Assembly: GCA_030613125.1 (NCBI GenBank)
Contig: JAUWMO010000157.1
Span: 1-7,750 of the forward strand
Direction of reading: 5' to 3'
Origin: Bacteroidota bacterium
Lineage (GTDB): Bacteria > Bacteroidota > Bacteroidia > Bacteroidales > VadinHA17
DNA length: 7,750 nucleotides
Shown: positions 6,422 through 7,750 of the stretch, piece by piece
Layout: every line of letters begins with the position of its first letter
Numbering within the stretch: position 1 is the stretch's first letter
Program-made: the position numbers and the translations under genes
The notes under the pieces: generated by a model
Told to the model about the DNA's origin: nothing
The model's database searches: none
Seen by the model: the letters and a program-made list of their open reading frames with translations, nothing else

Positions 6422-7456
6422 TTAAAAAACTTTATACTTTTTCCTTTTTCCTTGTCCATCCAAAAAAATATCACAAACCTGTTGAATCGTTTCTGCTACA
6501 GGTATAAACTTAAAATCAATAGTTTCCCTGATCTTTTTATTCGAAAACAACTTCCGGTTTTGTCCGGCTCTGGCGGTTTCCCTGGTTAAAATAAGAGGTA
6601 ACCCTGTTAGTTTATTTTTAAGCCAGTCCAGTCGCCATACAAGTGACGTCAGATATCTTCCTGCTTTAATATAGGGAATTTTCCTGCCAAGCCCTTTAGC
6701 TATCATTTCCAAAATATCTTTATAGGTTATATTCTGTGAATTAAGAATAAACCGCTCTCCAAAGATCTCTTTTTCCATTAGCATTATGATCACCTTAACC
6801 ACATCCCTTACATCTACAAATCCGGTCATACCATTTGTATAAAAAGCCAATCCTTTATAAGTAGTTTGAAAGAGTCTGCCACTTCCCCTGTGCCAGTTCC
6901 CGGGCCCTAAAATAATAGAAGGATTTACAATAACTCCATTCAGACCTTCAGCAATAGCTCGCCAAACTTCCATCTCCGATTTGAATTTAGACCAGGAATA
7001 CCATGAAGTATTTCTTGTTTTTTTCCAAAATGCAGATTCCTCCGCAGGTTCAAATCCTGCCATTGGTCCTATTGCAGCAACAGAACTTACAAAACAGAAT
7101 TTTTCTATATTTTTCTTCATGGCAAGATCAACCAGAATGGAAGTACCATTTATATTTGTTTTTATCATTTCTTTTCTGTCACGAGGATCAAAACTTACCA
7201 ATGCAGCAGCATGGTAAACCACAGAAACACCTTCAAGATGTTTATCAAGTATATCTGCATCAAGCAAGTCTCCTTCTACCCATTCAATCCTTGAAAAAAG
7301 AGCGTCAGGGTTATCGGTATAATACCCAAATACTTCCCTGGCTCCATCAAGAGAACTTCCCTTCCTTTTCAGAGCACGAATTTTTTCCGTTTTCTGAACC
7401 AATTCATATAATAAATGAGAACCAACCAGCCCGGTACCTCCTGTTATATAGATCAT
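6422..7456 (-). CDS. NAD(P)-dependent epimerase/reductase, extended SDR family (dihydroflavonol-4-reductase-like)
   Basis: This 344-residue cytoplasmic protein is an extended short-chain dehydrogenase. The Rossmann dinucleotide-binding motif TGGTGLVG is at residues 5-12, directly after the start, which fixes the start codon. EGDLLD (61-66) is the usual acidic segment contacting adenine, and YHAAALVSF (81-89) is the conserved strand-4 region. Ser124-Ser125 in FVSSVAAIG and Tyr153/Lys157 in WYSWSK form the catalytic Ser-Tyr-Lys set. VNPSIILGPG (177-186) and FVDVRDVV are also typical. The substrate-binding part resembles dihydroflavonol-4-reductase and 3-beta-hydroxysteroid dehydrogenase-like members more than UDP-galactose epimerases, so the substrate cannot be named. 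It converges on the capsule genes from the opposite strand, so it is not in their operon, and its link with polysaccharide synthesis is only possible. The very basic tail (GKRKKYKVF) is unremarkable. Length is normal and no lesion is seen. Confidence 0.92.
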   Translation of the reverse strand: MIYITGGTGLVGSHLLYELVQKTEKIRALKRKGSSLDGAREVFGYYTDNPDALFSRIEWVEGDLLDADILDKHLEGVSVVYHAAALVSFDPRDRKEMIKTNINGTSILVDLAMKKNIEKFCFVSSVAAIGPMAGFEPAEESAFWKKTRNTSWYSWSKFKSEMEVWRAIAEGLNGVIVNPSIILGPGNWHRGSGRLFQTTYKGLAFYTNGMTGFVDVRDVVKVIIMLMEKEIFGERFILNSQNITYKDILEMIAKGLGRKIPYIKAGRYLTSLVWRLDWLKNKLTGLPLILTRETARAGQNRKLFSNKKIRETIDFKFIPVAETIQQVCDIFLDGQGKRKKYKVF

Positions 7457-7493
7457 AAATAATAAATTTGGTTCTAGTTTAGCTTAGCGTTGT

Positions 7494-7515
7494 TAAACCT
7501 ATTTGCAAGCTGCAA
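7494..7515 (-). promoter_or_regulatory. possible promoter of the epimerase gene with adjoining inverted repeat
   Basis: On the minus strand TAGGTTTA (7501-7494) resembles the Bacteroidota -7 element with one mismatch, 37 nt before the start codon at 7456. Immediately upstream, TTGCA-AGC-TGCAA (7503-7515) is a perfect 5-bp inverted repeat that could be a small operator. No convincing -33 element is visible. Confidence 0.25.
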
Positions 7516-7522
7516 TAAAAAA

Positions 7523-7550
7523 GTAGTTAGTATGTAGAAATTAGTAAGTA
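7523..7550. repeat. degenerate heptad array, GTANNTA orientation
   Basis: Four adjoining 7-bp units read GTAGTTA, GTATGTA, GAAATTA and GTAAGTA. The last is the exact reverse complement of the unit TACTTAC in the array at 7659-7707, so the two arrays face each other. The 108 nt between them are very AT-rich, include the perfect palindrome ATTTAATTAAAT (7605-7616), and show no gene. Confidence 0.55.
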
Positions 7551-7658
7551 CACGATCAAATCCCTAAATCCTTTATATTTTTTCTGTTCCATGAATAATA
7601 ATTTATTTAATTAAATACAATTTATTAGTAGATATTTTCTAAATTATCTGCTTTAACC

Positions 7659-7707
7659 TACTTACTTCTTACTACTTACTACTTACTTCTTACTACTTAC
7701 TTCTTAC
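7659..7707. repeat. heptanucleotide tandem repeat, seven units of T(A/T)CTTAC
   Basis: Seven consecutive units fill 49 bp: TACTTAC, TTCTTAC, TACTTAC, TACTTAC, TTCTTAC, TACTTAC, TTCTTAC. Only the second base varies (A or T). The rightmost units overlap the end of the partial minus-strand frame, whose stop codon TAA (7699-7697) lies within the array. Confidence 0.9.
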
Positions 7708-7750
7708 TCTTCCACACCAGTTTCTTCCCAAATCCCAAACGGTTATCGGT
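7697..7750 (-). CDS. probable 3' end of a minus-strand gene (last 17 codons)
   Basis: From the window edge a minus-strand frame reads TDNRLGFGKKLVWKSKK and stops at TAA (7699-7697). A basic, lysine-rich end is common for C-termini, and base composition changes from repeat DNA to gene-like at about 7708. The stop is supplied by the heptad repeat. The product cannot be told from 17 residues. It would lie upstream of, and in the same direction as, the epimerase gene, 240 nt away. Confidence 0.4.
   Translation of the reverse strand, partial: TDNRLGFGKKLVWKSKK

Noticed and set aside
6981..7458. Plus-strand open frames up to 151 codons opposite the epimerase gene
   Set aside because: Antisense to the Rossmann fold and catalytic motifs of a well-supported gene; composition rich in Q, L, F and S is typical of a reverse-strand shadow.

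Overview
The window looks like chromosomal DNA of a Bacteroidota bacterium, probably an uncultured Bacteroidales/Marinilabiliales-type lineage. The evidence is the AT-rich base composition, starts without clear Shine-Dalgarno sequences, possible TAnnTTTG-like -7 elements, and three protein families with a strong Bacteroidota flavour: a C39-peptidase ABC exporter with its HlyD partner, a Wzi-type outer-membrane protein, and a long sugar transferase ending in a KARS-type tail. The phylum call is a family-level inference; no rRNA or other marker gene is present.

Layout. Positions 1-2152 (minus strand) hold a two-gene export operon: an HlyD-family periplasmic adaptor followed 24 nt later by an ABC exporter with an N-terminal C39 peptidase domain, cut by the window edge before its ATPase domain. 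Positions 2153-2929 are a 777-nt divergent intergenic region with an AT-rich promoter-like part, a direct-repeat pair, and a GC-rich island of about 160 nt that may be a decayed gene. Positions 2930-6176 (plus strand) hold a probable two-gene surface-polysaccharide unit: a membrane-bound sugar-phosphate transferase and a Wzi-family capsule-assembly barrel, 61 nt apart. Positions 6177-6421 are a convergent spacer with an imperfect inverted repeat. Positions 6422-7456 (minus strand) encode an extended short-chain dehydrogenase/epimerase of the dihydroflavonol-4-reductase type. Positions 7457-7750 hold heptanucleotide repeats in two opposite orientations and, at the edge, what looks like the last 17 codons of another minus-strand gene.

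How the genes work together. The HlyD/ABC pair should form the inner-membrane and periplasmic part of a type I secretion route for a double-glycine-leader peptide, with the C39 domain removing the leader. No convincing precursor peptide is visible; the best, weak, candidate is an interrupted frame just upstream of hlyD. The sugar transferase should load the first sugar phosphate onto undecaprenyl phosphate, and the Wzi protein should help hold or assemble the resulting polymer at the outer membrane. The epimerase could modify a nucleotide sugar, but its sequence is closer to reductases of the DFR/3-beta-HSD type and it may be unrelated.

The most unusual signal is a 7-bp periodicity seen in three places: inside the signal-peptide codons of the Wzi gene, and as two oppositely oriented arrays near the right edge. 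Because 7 is not a multiple of 3, gain or loss of a unit in the Wzi gene would frameshift it.
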